Shown here: positions 35,605 through 45,556 of the stretch, one piece after another
Layout: each line of letters begins with the position of its first letter
Position numbering within the stretch: position 1 is the first letter of the stretch
Assembly (NCBI RefSeq): GCF_013364155.1
Contig: NZ_CP054916.1
Location: 682,001 to 746,000 of the forward strand
Origin: Streptomyces sp. NA02950
GTDB taxonomy: Bacteria > Actinomycetota > Actinomycetes > Streptomycetales > Streptomycetaceae
Direction: 5' to 3'
Length of the DNA stretch: 64,000 bases
Made by a program: the position numbers and the translations under genes
The notes under the pieces: generated by a model
The model's database searches: none
What the model was told of the DNA's origin: nothing
Seen by the model: only the letters and a program-made list of their open reading frames with translations

Positions 35605-38600
35605 ATGGCCAGCATCATCACCATCCGTCTCCACCCCGTCGAACCGGTCGCGGGAGAGGACTTCACCGGCTATCTGACCGGGCTCAGCATCACGGCATGG
35701 GATCTGACCTTCAGCACACCGCTGGACGGGATCCTCATCGGCACCGCCACCTACAAGTCCCCACCGGACGCGAGCACCACGATCGTGCAGCACTACAGCC
35801 CGCCCGGGCTGCCGCCCGTCCCGGTGAAACCACTGGCCGTGGCCACCGCGGTGATCAGGGTTCCCGACCCGCCCGACCACCCGGAGCACCGGACGCGCGA
35901 TCTGCGGCTGGAGATCACCCGGGCCGGCCAGCAGATCGTGCACCGCCAGGTGTACTTCAACGTGCCGGAGCAGCAGCACGACGGGCCGCTGAGCCCGGCC
36001 GTGTATCCCCTCCTGGCCCCGAGCCTGTTCCTGCCGCTGCCCGCTGCCGCTCTCGACAGCCAGAACCCCCTGGAGCTGCCCGCCGACGGCACCCCGCCGC
36101 GCTTCGCGGACCTGCGCAGGGCCGTCGCCGATGTGCTCGGGCACGACCCGGGGGACACCTCGGTCCTCCCGACCCTCACCCCGCAGCAGGCCAAACATGT
36201 CGCCTACGAGATCGTCTGGAACAGCGCGCTGCGCCCGCTGCCCGTGCCCGATCCGTACAACCCGACCACCTCGAACCAGTCCACGCGCTCGCTCGAAGCG
36301 ATGTACACCGGCAAGAAGGGCGACGACGACCCGAGCGAACAGGCCCGCCGCCGCTTCGAGGGCGAGCGGCAGGCGTACTACGCCAGGGGGAACGCGGAGG
36401 CCGAGCGGCTGGCCGGGTTCGTGTACGCGCTGAGCGGCGCGATCGCGGCCGAGGCGCGCAGCCGGCAAGCCGTCCGGGCCGGGTTGGACTTCCCGGTCCA
36501 GCTCACCCCTCCGCCGGCCGGTACCGGGGCCCGGTACCGGGAGGCCAAGGTCATCCTCGAGGGTCTCGGAGCGCTGGCCGAGCCCCGGTTCGGCGTTCCG
36601 GCCGCGTATTTCTACGTACTGTCCGCGACCATGCCCACCTCCGTGACCGCCGACCGGCGGTACGAACTGGCCGTCCTCGCGGAGGAGAGGCACACCCGCG
36701 ACACCTTACGGACCGCCATCACACTCGGTGTGCTCGATGAGGCCGCCGACCAGGCGGGGGTCGGGTTCGAGCCGCCGCTCGCCACCACGCACGCGAACAT
36801 CAACCAGGCAGCGCGGCGACTGCGCGCGCTGGGCGCGGCCACGGGCCCGGCGACGGCGCTCGCGGCCGAGCGGGTGCGGGCGCTGGTGCAGAACCAGCTG
36901 ACGTTCACGGGCGAGAACATCACCGTCTTCTGGGCCGCGCTGACCTCCCCGGCGGATCTGGCCGCCCATCTGGAGCTGGTGCTGTGCGCCCTCACCGGCG
37001 GCCGTGACGCGCTGATGGCCAGGATCAGGACCTCGTTCGCCGTCGGCTCGGCGGCGGAGCTGGCCCAGAGGAAGGCGGACGACTGGCGCGGCCTGTTCCG
37101 CACACCGGACGGTGGTGTCGACGACACGCTGCTGCCGCCGTTCATCGTCGCGGGGAGCCCACAGGACCGGGTGAACGCGTTCATCCGGCACGTCGCCAAG
37201 TTCTTCGCGCTCACCACCGAGGCCGGTGACCGGGAGGCCCCCGAGCCGGGGCGGCCGCCACGGTTCCGGGAGCTCCACCGGGATCCGCTGACCGCCTTCA
37301 CCGGCTTCTACGGCCCGGACTTCGTCTTCGGCGAGCCCTGGGACGAGGACCGGATGCGCGGCGCCGTCGGCGATGTGTTCCCCGACGACCACGACGCACG
37401 CGCCTGGCTGGAGCAGCTGATCCGGGCCGTGGACGAACTCGCCCTGCTCGCCCGGGCGATCCCGGCGGCGGACCGGCGGTTCTCCGCGATGGAAGCGCTC
37501 TACGCCCGCGGTTTCACCAGCCGTGTCCAGGTGCGGGAGCTGTCCCTCGAGGAGTTCACCCGCGCGCTCACCGGCACCGTTGTCCACCAGGATGCCGCGC
37601 TCCTCCACACGGCGGCGACCGCGACCGGGGAGGGGGGAGACGGCGACGAGGGAAACGGATCCGGCTGCTTCGTGCCCGTCAACCCGGACGGACGGCTGGT
37701 CGACTGTCTGCCGCCGGACCATCTGTCGCCGCTGGGACCGGTGGCCTACCTACAGCAGCTGCTCCGGCTCAGCGCCCGCTCCACCTGCGAAAACCCCACA
37801 CCGAGCGGTGACTTCAGCCAGCTGGGCGACATACTCGCCGCCCGCCGGGGACCGGTGGGCGACCTCCTGGCGTCCGAGGCCAATCTGTCCACCCCCCTGC
37901 CGGTGATCGACCTCGTCAACGAGTGCCTGGAGGCCGTCGCCACCCATCCGGACGATCCGGTGGGCGCGGTGCGCAACACCAGTGACACCGAGCTGGGCGG
38001 CCACCCCCTGGGATCGCCCCACGACCCGGCCACCCTGTTCGCCGCGCTGCCCGAGCACTCCACGCCCGCGGCCCCGGTCGCCGAGCCCGGCGCGTACGAG
38101 ATCCTGCGCAAGGACTTCTCCGCCCCCGCGCTGCCCTACGCCCAGGCCCTCGACATCGGCCGCGGCTATCTCGGGCACCTGCGCACCAGCCGTTACGCCA
38201 CGATGCGCCGCTTCCGCGAGGACATCACCGAGCTGGTGCTCGACCCGGCCGCCGAGCCGGCGGACTTCCAGCGCCATCTGTGGCGCTACCCGGTGCGCAC
38301 CGAACTCGCCCACGAGTACCTCGGGGTCACTCCCGAGGAGGCCGAGCTGCTGTACGGCACGGGTGAGCTCCCGCCGTGGGAGCTGTACGGCTTCCCGGCG
38401 GAGTCGGTCAGCGACACCTCCTGGACCCGGATCGTCGTACGGCTGCCGGAGTTCCTGGTGCGCACCGGGCTGACCTACTGCGAGTTCCTGGAGCTGTGGC
38501 GGTCCGAGTACGTGCGGTTCCGCGCCCACCTGCCGAGCGACACGCGGGGCGACGCCGATGGGCGCGACGTGGCCGATGCGCGCGAGGACACCGACGACTG

Positions 38601-41600
38601 CCTGCCGTTCCCCGACTGCGAGCCCTGCGATCTCGCCGCCTACCGCATCCGGTTCACCGATCCGCAGGACCCTGAGCAGGCGCTCCGCCGACTGGCGGTG
38701 TTCATCCGGCTCTGGCGCACCCTGCGCGCCCTGCCCGGCGGTGGGTACGGATTCGCCGAACTCCGCGACATCTGCGAGGTGCTGGGGCTGTTCGGAGCCG
38801 AGGGGACCGTCGGCCCGGGTTTCCTCCGGCAGCTCGCCGCCTTCCAGCTCCTGCGCGACGACTTCCTGCTCGCGCTCACCGACGGCAGCCCGCCCGTGCC
38901 CGGTGAGACCGGTGAGCGGCGGACGCATCTGCTGGCGCTGTGGGTGGGGCCGGACGCCTCCCACTGGGACTGGGCGGTCGACGAGCTGCTGGACCAGATC
39001 CAGTGGCATGCCCTGGCCCGGCACGGCTGCGGCTGCCGCCCGCCGGAGTTCCGCAAGCTGCTCGCCGAGAATCTGGGCCCGCTCTCCCGGCTGGCCGGTT
39101 TCGACCCCGGGTCCGCGGCCGACACATGGTCCGCGCGTCCGACGCACACGCTGCGGTTCGCCGAGGTCCTGGGCAAGGTCTACGCCTCCGACTTCGGCAT
39201 CGGGGAGATCCTGTTCCTGTTCACCACCGATGACCACCTCGACGGCGACGACCCGTTCCCGCTGCAACCGGGGAACGAGGCACTGGACTCACCCCTCGGC
39301 CTGCCCGATGACGAGACGCACTTCTCGCTGTGGGACCTGCGCCGTGCGCTGCTGGCCGTGGAGGTGTCCGACGAGGACGCCGCGGCCTGGTCCTGGGACC
39401 GCGTCTCCACCACCCTGCGCGGGGAGTTCGGCTTCGCACCGCCGGCCGGGTCCCCGGATCCGCTGCTCTCGCTGGGAACACATTTCTTCCCCTCGGTGCT
39501 GGAGACCTGCGGCCTCCCGGTGCCGATCGCCGACCGGCAGTACCGGACCGGGCTGCCGCAGGCGGACACCGCTCCGCTGATGTGGAACACCCCGCCCGAC
39601 GGCCCCTTCCGCTACGACAGCGCGGCCGGGCAGCTGTGGACCCAGGTGCCGCTGACCGACGCCTCGGTGATCGCGAAACTGCGCCGTGTCCGCCGGCTGA
39701 AGCCCTCGGAGCAGACCGCGGTCCGGGAGCTGTACTTCCGGCCGCGCGCCGATCTCGCGCCGTTCGCCTTCCTCTTCGGCAGTCTCGAGGAGGCCGAGGA
39801 ACGGCTCGTCGAGGAGCCCGACGAAGGCCGCCGCTGGGCGTACTTCCAGCGTGCCTTCGCCCGTGCGCACGCCCGTTGCCGGATCATCGCCGCGCATCTG
39901 GCCGGCCATGTGGCCGAGTGGACCGGGCATCCCGGGGACGACACGGGCGACGGTTGCGGCGGGGCGGACCTGGCGTGGGCGCTGCTGGGCCATCTGTACG
40001 CCGACGAGAACCGCGCCCTCGGCCCGTGGGAGTCCGACTCCGGTGAGCGGCCCGCCGTCACCTGGCCGGACCAGCCGTCCGGCGGCGCGTTCGCGGCCCT
40101 GCTCGGCCTCACCGGTACGGGGCTGCTGGGCGAGCTCGCCCCGGAGGGCGGGCCGACGGCCTGGCGCGAGCTCCGCGGGCCGATGTCCGCCTTCGGCCCC
40201 GAGAGGGACGCCGCGGGGGTGCAGATCCCGACCGTGCTGCCCGCGCTCGACCTGACGCCGAGCGAGGCGCAGGAGCGCTTCGTCAGCGTCCGCAACGGCT
40301 TCGCGCTCGCCAACCCCGACGGCCGTCCGCTGGGCAGTGCGCACGGCTGGACCGCGCGCTGGACCGGCGCGCTGCTGGTCGAGGAGGAGGGCGGGTACAC
40401 CTTCCGGGCGGGCGCCCCGGCCCCCGAGGGAGAGCCGCCCGACACCGCGGCCGCGCACCGCAAGCGCTGGCGGGTGTCGCTGCGGCGCGGGCAGCGCAGC
40501 TGGGTGCTGCTCAGCCACGACTGGCCGGACGAGACCGCGCCGCCGGACTGCTCCGCGCCGTTGACGCTGCGCCGTGGCGTCTACCAGCTGACCGTCGAAC
40601 TGGCCCAGCCGAGCCCCGCGTTCGCGCGCCCGGAGGACCTCTGCCCGGCCACCGGCGGGTTCGAGGTCAGCTACGCGGGCCCCGACAGCGGCGGCGAGCT
40701 GGTCGTGATCCCCCGCGAGCGGCTGTTCCATGACCGCAAGGACCAGCCGCTCGACGAAGGACTGTGCGTGGAGGGCGCCGCCCGGACCTTTCTGCACGGG
40801 CATTTCACCAGCACGCTGCGCGATATCCGGCGCACCTATCAGCGGGCCTTCAAGGCCCTGCTGTTCACCAGCCGCTTCGCGCTGTCCGCGCGTCCCGCCG
40901 CCGACGACGGACAGTCCGAGCTGGGCTATCTGCTCGCCCACTCCGGCGACTTCACCGGCACCTCGTACTACCGCCACGGCGGCGGCTTCCGGGTGCACCA
41001 CGCCTTCCTGGACTTCAACTTCCTCCCCCTGAAGGACAATTACCACTCTCCCGCCGCCGCCCAGGACCGCCGGGTGAACCCGACGCCCCGCCGTCGGCAG
41101 GCACTGTTCGACTGGTGGGAGCGGATCTTCGACTACACCGTCGTACGCCGTGACGCGGCCGGAGCACCCGAGCGCCCGCTGTGGCTGCTGTTCCACGAGG
41201 CCGCCGAGAACCACCCGGACGACCCGGCCCATCTGCTCCGGCACATGGGCGTTGACCTGCTGCACACCCCCCTGGTGCTCCGCTACTTCCCCGGTCACCA
41301 GGTGTCCAGCGCCGACCTGGAGGACGAGCGCTGGGCGATCCGCGTCTGGCACGCCGACGCCTGGATCCGCGCACTGCGCCGGAACTTCCTGGTCAAGGAC
41401 CTCCGAGCGGCCCGACCCGACCTATGGGCCTCGGACGACCCGGGGGTGCCCCCGACCGGTGAAACGGTGACCGGCAATCAGAACCTCACCCGGTTCGTGC
41501 GCGATGGCTGCTTCGAGAACGGCCAACCCCACCGCTACGAGGATGTCAAGCGGCTCAACGACGGTCTGCGGGAGCGGGCCAGAGCCGCGTTGGGCGCGTA

Positions 41601-44600
41601 TCTGTGCGCGATGGACCGGGTGCCGTTGCCCGACGGCGGAGCCGTCAGCGAGCCCGGCCGCCTCAGTGAGGTGCTGCTGCTCGATGTCGAGGCCGGGCTG
41701 TGCGAGCGGACGAGCCGGATCGAGGAGGCGATCGGGGCCGTCCAGCTGTTCATCCGGCGCGCTCAGCTCGGCCTGGAGCCGCGGTTCACCGTGACACCCG
41801 CCTTCTCCCTGCTGTGGGAGCGGCGTTTCGCCGACTACCGGCTGTGGGAGAGCTGCACCCGGCGGGAGCTCTACCGGGAGAACTGGATCGACTGGGAGGA
41901 GCTGGACCGGGCCAGGCGCGGCGAAGGGTTCCGCCTGCTCGAGGCCGAACTGCGCAGCGCCACGCTCACCGTTCCGCTGCCCGGCGGCCTGGAGTACTGG
42001 AGCGGGGGGCGGCCACCGGTCCACCCGGGTCTGACACCGCTCCAGGCGGACCGGCCCGCCGGCATCCAGGGACTCGCCCCGGCCAGGGAGGGCCTCGATG
42101 TGCTGGGCACACCGGAGTGGTCCGCCACACCGTCCTGGCCGGCCGCCGTAGGGCTCTCCGCCGGCGACGGAAACGGCCAGGGGAACAACGACCACGACGG
42201 CGGCCAGGACGGCGACGGCGACAGGCCACGGCTGACAGCGTACGGGGAGGACGACGGGGCCGGTGCTGACGTACCGCTGTGGATCCAGGCCGCCGTGCGC
42301 CTGGGCACCCGGTTCATCCGGGTGGCCGCGGCCTGCGAGCCGCCCGCGGCCACGGGCTTCGCCCCCCGCCCTACGGACGGTGCGGAGGTCTGCTGCACCG
42401 ACTGCGACGCCCCCGCGTCGGCGGTGGTCGACGAGTACTACTTCTGGACGGTCGACGTCCGGCGGTACGAGGAGCAGGAACAGCAGGCGGAATGGCCCTG
42501 GCACCAGCCGGACGAGCTGCCCCGGCTGCTGCACTGGGACAGCGGGCGCGCCGTGCGTCTGGCCTGGTGCCGGGTCCACAACGGCCGGTTCCTGCAACCA
42601 CGGAGGTCGGCGGAGGCCGTGCGGGTCGGCGACGGGGAGGGAAGCGGCGATCTGGAGTTCGTGGGCCGCACCGCGGACTCGCTGACGTTCCGGGTAACCG
42701 GTGGTGTCGCGCCGCCACCCCACCAGGGCGCCCCGGCCGGTTTCCGCTACGACCTCGCGGCCGACGCCGCCGTTCCGCTGCCGCTGGTGGTGGAGCCGGA
42801 TCCGTCGGACGGCGCCCCCGTTTACCCGGGCGCGCTGCCCGCGTACCCGTACTTCGCCTACCACGCGCCGGGCGCGCGGCTGGTGCCCGAGTCGCCCTTC
42901 GCCCCCGCCGTGACGGTCGCCGGGGCGCTGCGGGCCCGCTGTCGGTTCGAGGCCGCCCTCAAGTGGTACGAACTGGCCTTCGCCCCGCTGTCCTCCGACT
43001 CCGGCTGGCTGCACCGGACCGGGGACGACGCCAAACGGCGGTCGATCGTCCTGCACTACACGGAGACACTGCTCCAGTGGGGCGACGCCGCGCTCCAGCG
43101 CGGTACTCCCGAATCGTTCGGCCATGCCCGGCTGCTGTTCGACACCGCGGCCAGGCTGCTGGGTGCCCGGCCCCGTACGATCACGGCGGAACCGGACCGC
43201 GAACCGGACACCGTGGCGGAGTCCGTGCCGCTCGCCCCGCCGCTCAATCCCCGGCTGATCGCTCTCTACGACCGCACCTCCGACCGGCAGGGCCTGATCC
43301 GGGCCTGCCTCGACGCGCACCGGCTGCGCCGCCCGGCCCTGCCGTACCCGGGGGCGCGGCCGGACGCGGGGAGTGTGTCCGGGCGGCCCTGCCCGGACGA
43401 CGTGGACTGGTGTGCGCCGCCCAGCCCGTACCGCTTTGTCTTCCTGGTGCAGAAGGCCGTGGAGCTGACCGGTGAGGTGCGCGCTCTCGGCACGGCGCTG
43501 CTCGCCGCGTACGAGAAGGGCGACGCCGAGTGCCTCGCCTCGCTGCGCGCCACCCAGGAGAGCCAGTTGCTGGCGCTCGCCTCGCAGGTCCGGCAGCAGC
43601 AGTGGCGGGAGGCCGACTGGCAGCTCCAGGCGCTGCACAAGACGAAGGAGATGACACAGACCCGCCGCAACTACTACGCCGCGCTGGTCGAGCACGGTCT
43701 GATCAGCAAGGAGATCGAGTACGAGAACCTCACCGGTACGGGTCTCGCGCTGCGCACCGCGAGCAATGTCACCGAGGGCATCGCGCAGATCATGGGACTG
43801 ATCCCGGACATGTTCGTGGGGTTCCCCTGCAACCAGATCCAGCCGCCGGTCGGCTCCAAGCTGGGCGGTGTGTTCTCGGCGGCCGCAAGGATCACCAACG
43901 GGCTCGCCGAGATCGCCAACACCATGGCGGGGCTGCGGCTGACCCAGGCGGGCTGGGTGCGCCGGGAGGAGGAGTGGCGCCACCAGGTGGAGGTGCTGGA
44001 CATCGAGCTGGAACAGGTGGAGCGGCAGATCCTCGCGGCCGGGCGCCGCCGGGGCATCGCCCTGCGCGAGCTGGAGAGCCATCAGCGGCAGCTGGAACAC
44101 TCCGTCGACGTCCAGGACTTCCTGCGCTCCAAGTTCACCAGCCACGACCTCTACCTCCATCTCCAGCAGGAGACGGCGGCCCTGTACCACCAGCTGTACG
44201 AACTGGCCGTGCACACCGCCCGGCAGGCGCAGCGGGCCTTCAACATCGAGCGGGGACACACCGCGCGTGACTTCCTGCCGGTGGAGGACGGCCGCGACCT
44301 GCGCGAGAGGCTCCTCGCAGGAGAGCGGCTCCAGCTCGCGCTGCGGCAGATGGAACACGCCTACCTCGACGAGAACCTCCGCGAGTACGAACTGACCAAG
44401 CACTTCTCGCTGCGCCGCGACTTCCCCCTCCAGTTCCTGCTGCTCCAGGCCACCGGTGTGTGCGAGATCGAGCTCCCGGAGTGGATGTTCGACCAGGACT
44501 ACGGCCACTACCTGAGGCGGATCAGGAACGTCGGCCTCACCATCCCGTGCGTGGTAGGCCCGTACGCGGGGGTGCACTGCCGGCTGACACTGCTCAGCAG

Positions 44601-45423
44601 CACCACCCGGATCAGCCCCGAGCTGACCGCGCCACCGGCCGTGTGCTGCGGGGAGGGCGAGCCGGGCAACGGCTACCCGGCCCTGCCCGACGATCCGCGG
44701 ATCGTCAGCGAATATCTCGCCACCGAGGCGATCGCCACCTCCACCGGGCAGAATGACACGGGGATGTTCGAGCTCAACTTCCGGGACGAGCGCAAGCTGC
44801 CCTTCGAATTCCGCGGTGCGGTGAGCAGGTGGCGGATCGAGATGCGCCCCCGGAACAACCAGTTCGACCTCGACACGGTGGCGGACGTCCTGCTCCACCT
44901 CAACTACACGGCCCGCGAGGGCGGGGATGCCCTGCGACATGCGGCCGAGGAGATCGCGGACCGCCATCTGCCCGGTTCCGGCCTGCGGTACTTCGACGTC
45001 CGGCACGATATGACATCGGCCTGGCACGCCTTCCGGCGCCCGCACGGCGAGGACCGCCATCACGAACTGACGCTGCGGCTCGGCCGGGGTATGTTCCCCT
45101 TCCTGCCGGGCCGGAAGGATGTACGGGTCAGCCGTGTGGAGCTGTTCTTCGAGACCGCACACCCGGTGCCCAGCGAGCACCACCTGCTGCACTTCACCCC
45201 CGCCCGCCCCCACTGGCAGCACACCGACGACCCGTGCCCCGCCACCGAGATGCGCTGTGTGGCGGGCGCCGACTGGCCGGGGCTCTTCCACGGTGTGCTC
45301 GAGGACCTCGGCTCCGGTCCGCTGGTCCGCACCGGAGAGGCCGAGCTCGGCACCTTCTCCTTCCCCGCCCGACTGCCGGAGGTGACACGCATCCTGCTGC
45401 TCTGCGCGTACGAGGTGTGCTGA
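35605..45423 (+). CDS. TcA-type pore-forming subunit of a Tc toxin
   Basis: 3272 aa from ATG 35605, 60 bp after the TcB-TcC stop. The VRP1-type region is clear (about 695-785; HLSPLGPVAYLQQLLRLS, GDILAARRGPVGDLLASEAN, then STPLPVIDLVNECLEAV). A PA14-like beta domain sits near 1580-1690 (GWTARWTGALLVEEEGGYTF). Long helices at about 2610-2960 (EEEWRHQVEVLDIELEQVER; RSKFTSHDLYLHLQQETAAL) form the shaft and channel. The C-terminal TcB-binding domain includes RRIRNVGLTIPCVVGPYAGV and FELNFRDERKLPFEFRGAVS. TcA pentamers bind the target cell and inject the TcC cargo. It is longer than typical TcAs (about 2500 aa), with Gly/Asp-rich linkers near 675 and 2187-2205. An extra N-terminal beta domain is possible. 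Release mechanism not seen. Confidence 0.92.
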   Translation: MASIITIRLHPVEPVAGEDFTGYLTGLSITAWDLTFSTPLDGILIGTATYKSPPDASTTIVQHYSPPGLPPVPVKPLAVATAVIRVPDPPDHPEHRTRDLRLEITRAGQQIVHRQVYFNVPEQQHDGPLSPAVYPLLAPSLFLPLPAAALDSQNPLELPADGTPPRFADLRRAVADVLGHDPGDTSVLPTLTPQQAKHVAYEIVWNSALRPLPVPDPYNPTTSNQSTRSLEAMYTGKKGDDDPSEQARRRFEGERQAYYARGNAEAERLAGFVYALSGAIAAEARSRQAVRAGLDFPVQLTPPPAGTGARYREAKVILEGLGALAEPRFGVPAAYFYVLSATMPTSVTADRRYELAVLAEERHTRDTLRTAITLGVLDEAADQAGVGFEPPLATTHANINQAARRLRALGAATGPATALAAERVRALVQNQLTFTGENITVFWAALTSPADLAAHLELVLCALTGGRDALMARIRTSFAVGSAAELAQRKADDWRGLFRTPDGGVDDTLLPPFIVAGSPQDRVNAFIRHVAKFFALTTEAGDREAPEPGRPPRFRELHRDPLTAFTGFYGPDFVFGEPWDEDRMRGAVGDVFPDDHDARAWLEQLIRAVDELALLARAIPAADRRFSAMEALYARGFTSRVQVRELSLEEFTRALTGTVVHQDAALLHTAATATGEGGDGDEGNGSGCFVPVNPDGRLVDCLPPDHLSPLGPVAYLQQLLRLSARSTCENPTPSGDFSQLGDILAARRGPVGDLLASEANLSTPLPVIDLVNECLEAVATHPDDPVGAVRNTSDTELGGHPLGSPHDPATLFAALPEHSTPAAPVAEPGAYEILRKDFSAPALPYAQALDIGRGYLGHLRTSRYATMRRFREDITELVLDPAAEPADFQRHLWRYPVRTELAHEYLGVTPEEAELLYGTGELPPWELYGFPAESVSDTSWTRIVVRLPEFLVRTGLTYCEFLELWRSEYVRFRAHLPSDTRGDADGRDVADAREDTDDCLPFPDCEPCDLAAYRIRFTDPQDPEQALRRLAVFIRLWRTLRALPGGGYGFAELRDICEVLGLFGAEGTVGPGFLRQLAAFQLLRDDFLLALTDGSPPVPGETGERRTHLLALWVGPDASHWDWAVDELLDQIQWHALARHGCGCRPPEFRKLLAENLGPLSRLAGFDPGSAADTWSARPTHTLRFAEVLGKVYASDFGIGEILFLFTTDDHLDGDDPFPLQPGNEALDSPLGLPDDETHFSLWDLRRALLAVEVSDEDAAAWSWDRVSTTLRGEFGFAPPAGSPDPLLSLGTHFFPSVLETCGLPVPIADRQYRTGLPQADTAPLMWNTPPDGPFRYDSAAGQLWTQVPLTDASVIAKLRRVRRLKPSEQTAVRELYFRPRADLAPFAFLFGSLEEAEERLVEEPDEGRRWAYFQRAFARAHARCRIIAAHLAGHVAEWTGHPGDDTGDGCGGADLAWALLGHLYADENRALGPWESDSGERPAVTWPDQPSGGAFAALLGLTGTGLLGELAPEGGPTAWRELRGPMSAFGPERDAAGVQIPTVLPALDLTPSEAQERFVSVRNGFALANPDGRPLGSAHGWTARWTGALLVEEEGGYTFRAGAPAPEGEPPDTAAAHRKRWRVSLRRGQRSWVLLSHDWPDETAPPDCSAPLTLRRGVYQLTVELAQPSPAFARPEDLCPATGGFEVSYAGPDSGGELVVIPRERLFHDRKDQPLDEGLCVEGAARTFLHGHFTSTLRDIRRTYQRAFKALLFTSRFALSARPAADDGQSELGYLLAHSGDFTGTSYYRHGGGFRVHHAFLDFNFLPLKDNYHSPAAAQDRRVNPTPRRRQALFDWWERIFDYTVVRRDAAGAPERPLWLLFHEAAENHPDDPAHLLRHMGVDLLHTPLVLRYFPGHQVSSADLEDERWAIRVWHADAWIRALRRNFLVKDLRAARPDLWASDDPGVPPTGETVTGNQNLTRFVRDGCFENGQPHRYEDVKRLNDGLRERARAALGAYLCAMDRVPLPDGGAVSEPGRLSEVLLLDVEAGLCERTSRIEEAIGAVQLFIRRAQLGLEPRFTVTPAFSLLWERRFADYRLWESCTRRELYRENWIDWEELDRARRGEGFRLLEAELRSATLTVPLPGGLEYWSGGRPPVHPGLTPLQADRPAGIQGLAPAREGLDVLGTPEWSATPSWPAAVGLSAGDGNGQGNNDHDGGQDGDGDRPRLTAYGEDDGAGADVPLWIQAAVRLGTRFIRVAAACEPPAATGFAPRPTDGAEVCCTDCDAPASAVVDEYYFWTVDVRRYEEQEQQAEWPWHQPDELPRLLHWDSGRAVRLAWCRVHNGRFLQPRRSAEAVRVGDGEGSGDLEFVGRTADSLTFRVTGGVAPPPHQGAPAGFRYDLAADAAVPLPLVVEPDPSDGAPVYPGALPAYPYFAYHAPGARLVPESPFAPAVTVAGALRARCRFEAALKWYELAFAPLSSDSGWLHRTGDDAKRRSIVLHYTETLLQWGDAALQRGTPESFGHARLLFDTAARLLGARPRTITAEPDREPDTVAESVPLAPPLNPRLIALYDRTSDRQGLIRACLDAHRLRRPALPYPGARPDAGSVSGRPCPDDVDWCAPPSPYRFVFLVQKAVELTGEVRALGTALLAAYEKGDAECLASLRATQESQLLALASQVRQQQWREADWQLQALHKTKEMTQTRRNYYAALVEHGLISKEIEYENLTGTGLALRTASNVTEGIAQIMGLIPDMFVGFPCNQIQPPVGSKLGGVFSAAARITNGLAEIANTMAGLRLTQAGWVRREEEWRHQVEVLDIELEQVERQILAAGRRRGIALRELESHQRQLEHSVDVQDFLRSKFTSHDLYLHLQQETAALYHQLYELAVHTARQAQRAFNIERGHTARDFLPVEDGRDLRERLLAGERLQLALRQMEHAYLDENLREYELTKHFSLRRDFPLQFLLLQATGVCEIELPEWMFDQDYGHYLRRIRNVGLTIPCVVGPYAGVHCRLTLLSSTTRISPELTAPPAVCCGEGEPGNGYPALPDDPRIVSEYLATEAIATSTGQNDTGMFELNFRDERKLPFEFRGAVSRWRIEMRPRNNQFDLDTVADVLLHLNYTAREGGDALRHAAEEIADRHLPGSGLRYFDVRHDMTSAWHAFRRPHGEDRHHELTLRLGRGMFPFLPGRKDVRVSRVELFFETAHPVPSEHHLLHFTPARPHWQHTDDPCPATEMRCVAGADWPGLFHGVLEDLGSGPLVRTGEAELGTFSFPARLPEVTRILLLCAYEVC

Positions 45424-45490
45424 CCGGGCGGGTCCCCCGCTCATTCACGGCCGTGGCCGCGGAGGTGTACCGGCCGGGCTGTGGCTCCCG

Positions 45491-45523
45491 CACCCGGTGT
45501 GCGCAGCAGACGCACACCGGGTG
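45491..45523. terminator. Bidirectional hairpin between TcA and the sulfur operon
   Basis: A perfect 13-bp stem (CACCCGGTGTGCG, 45491-45503, with its complement at 45511-45523) and a 7-nt loop, between the convergent TcA and dioxygenase genes. It should terminate transcription from both sides. Confidence 0.8.
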
Positions 45524-45556
45524 GGCACTGTCATGGTGCAGGAGACCGGTGGGCCG

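Noticed and set aside
41422..45444. A 1340-codon open frame antisense to TcA
   Set aside because: It is the complement of a clearly conserved toxin gene; its composition (Val/Gly/His/Arg-rich, no motifs) is what GC-rich codons give in the opposite frame.
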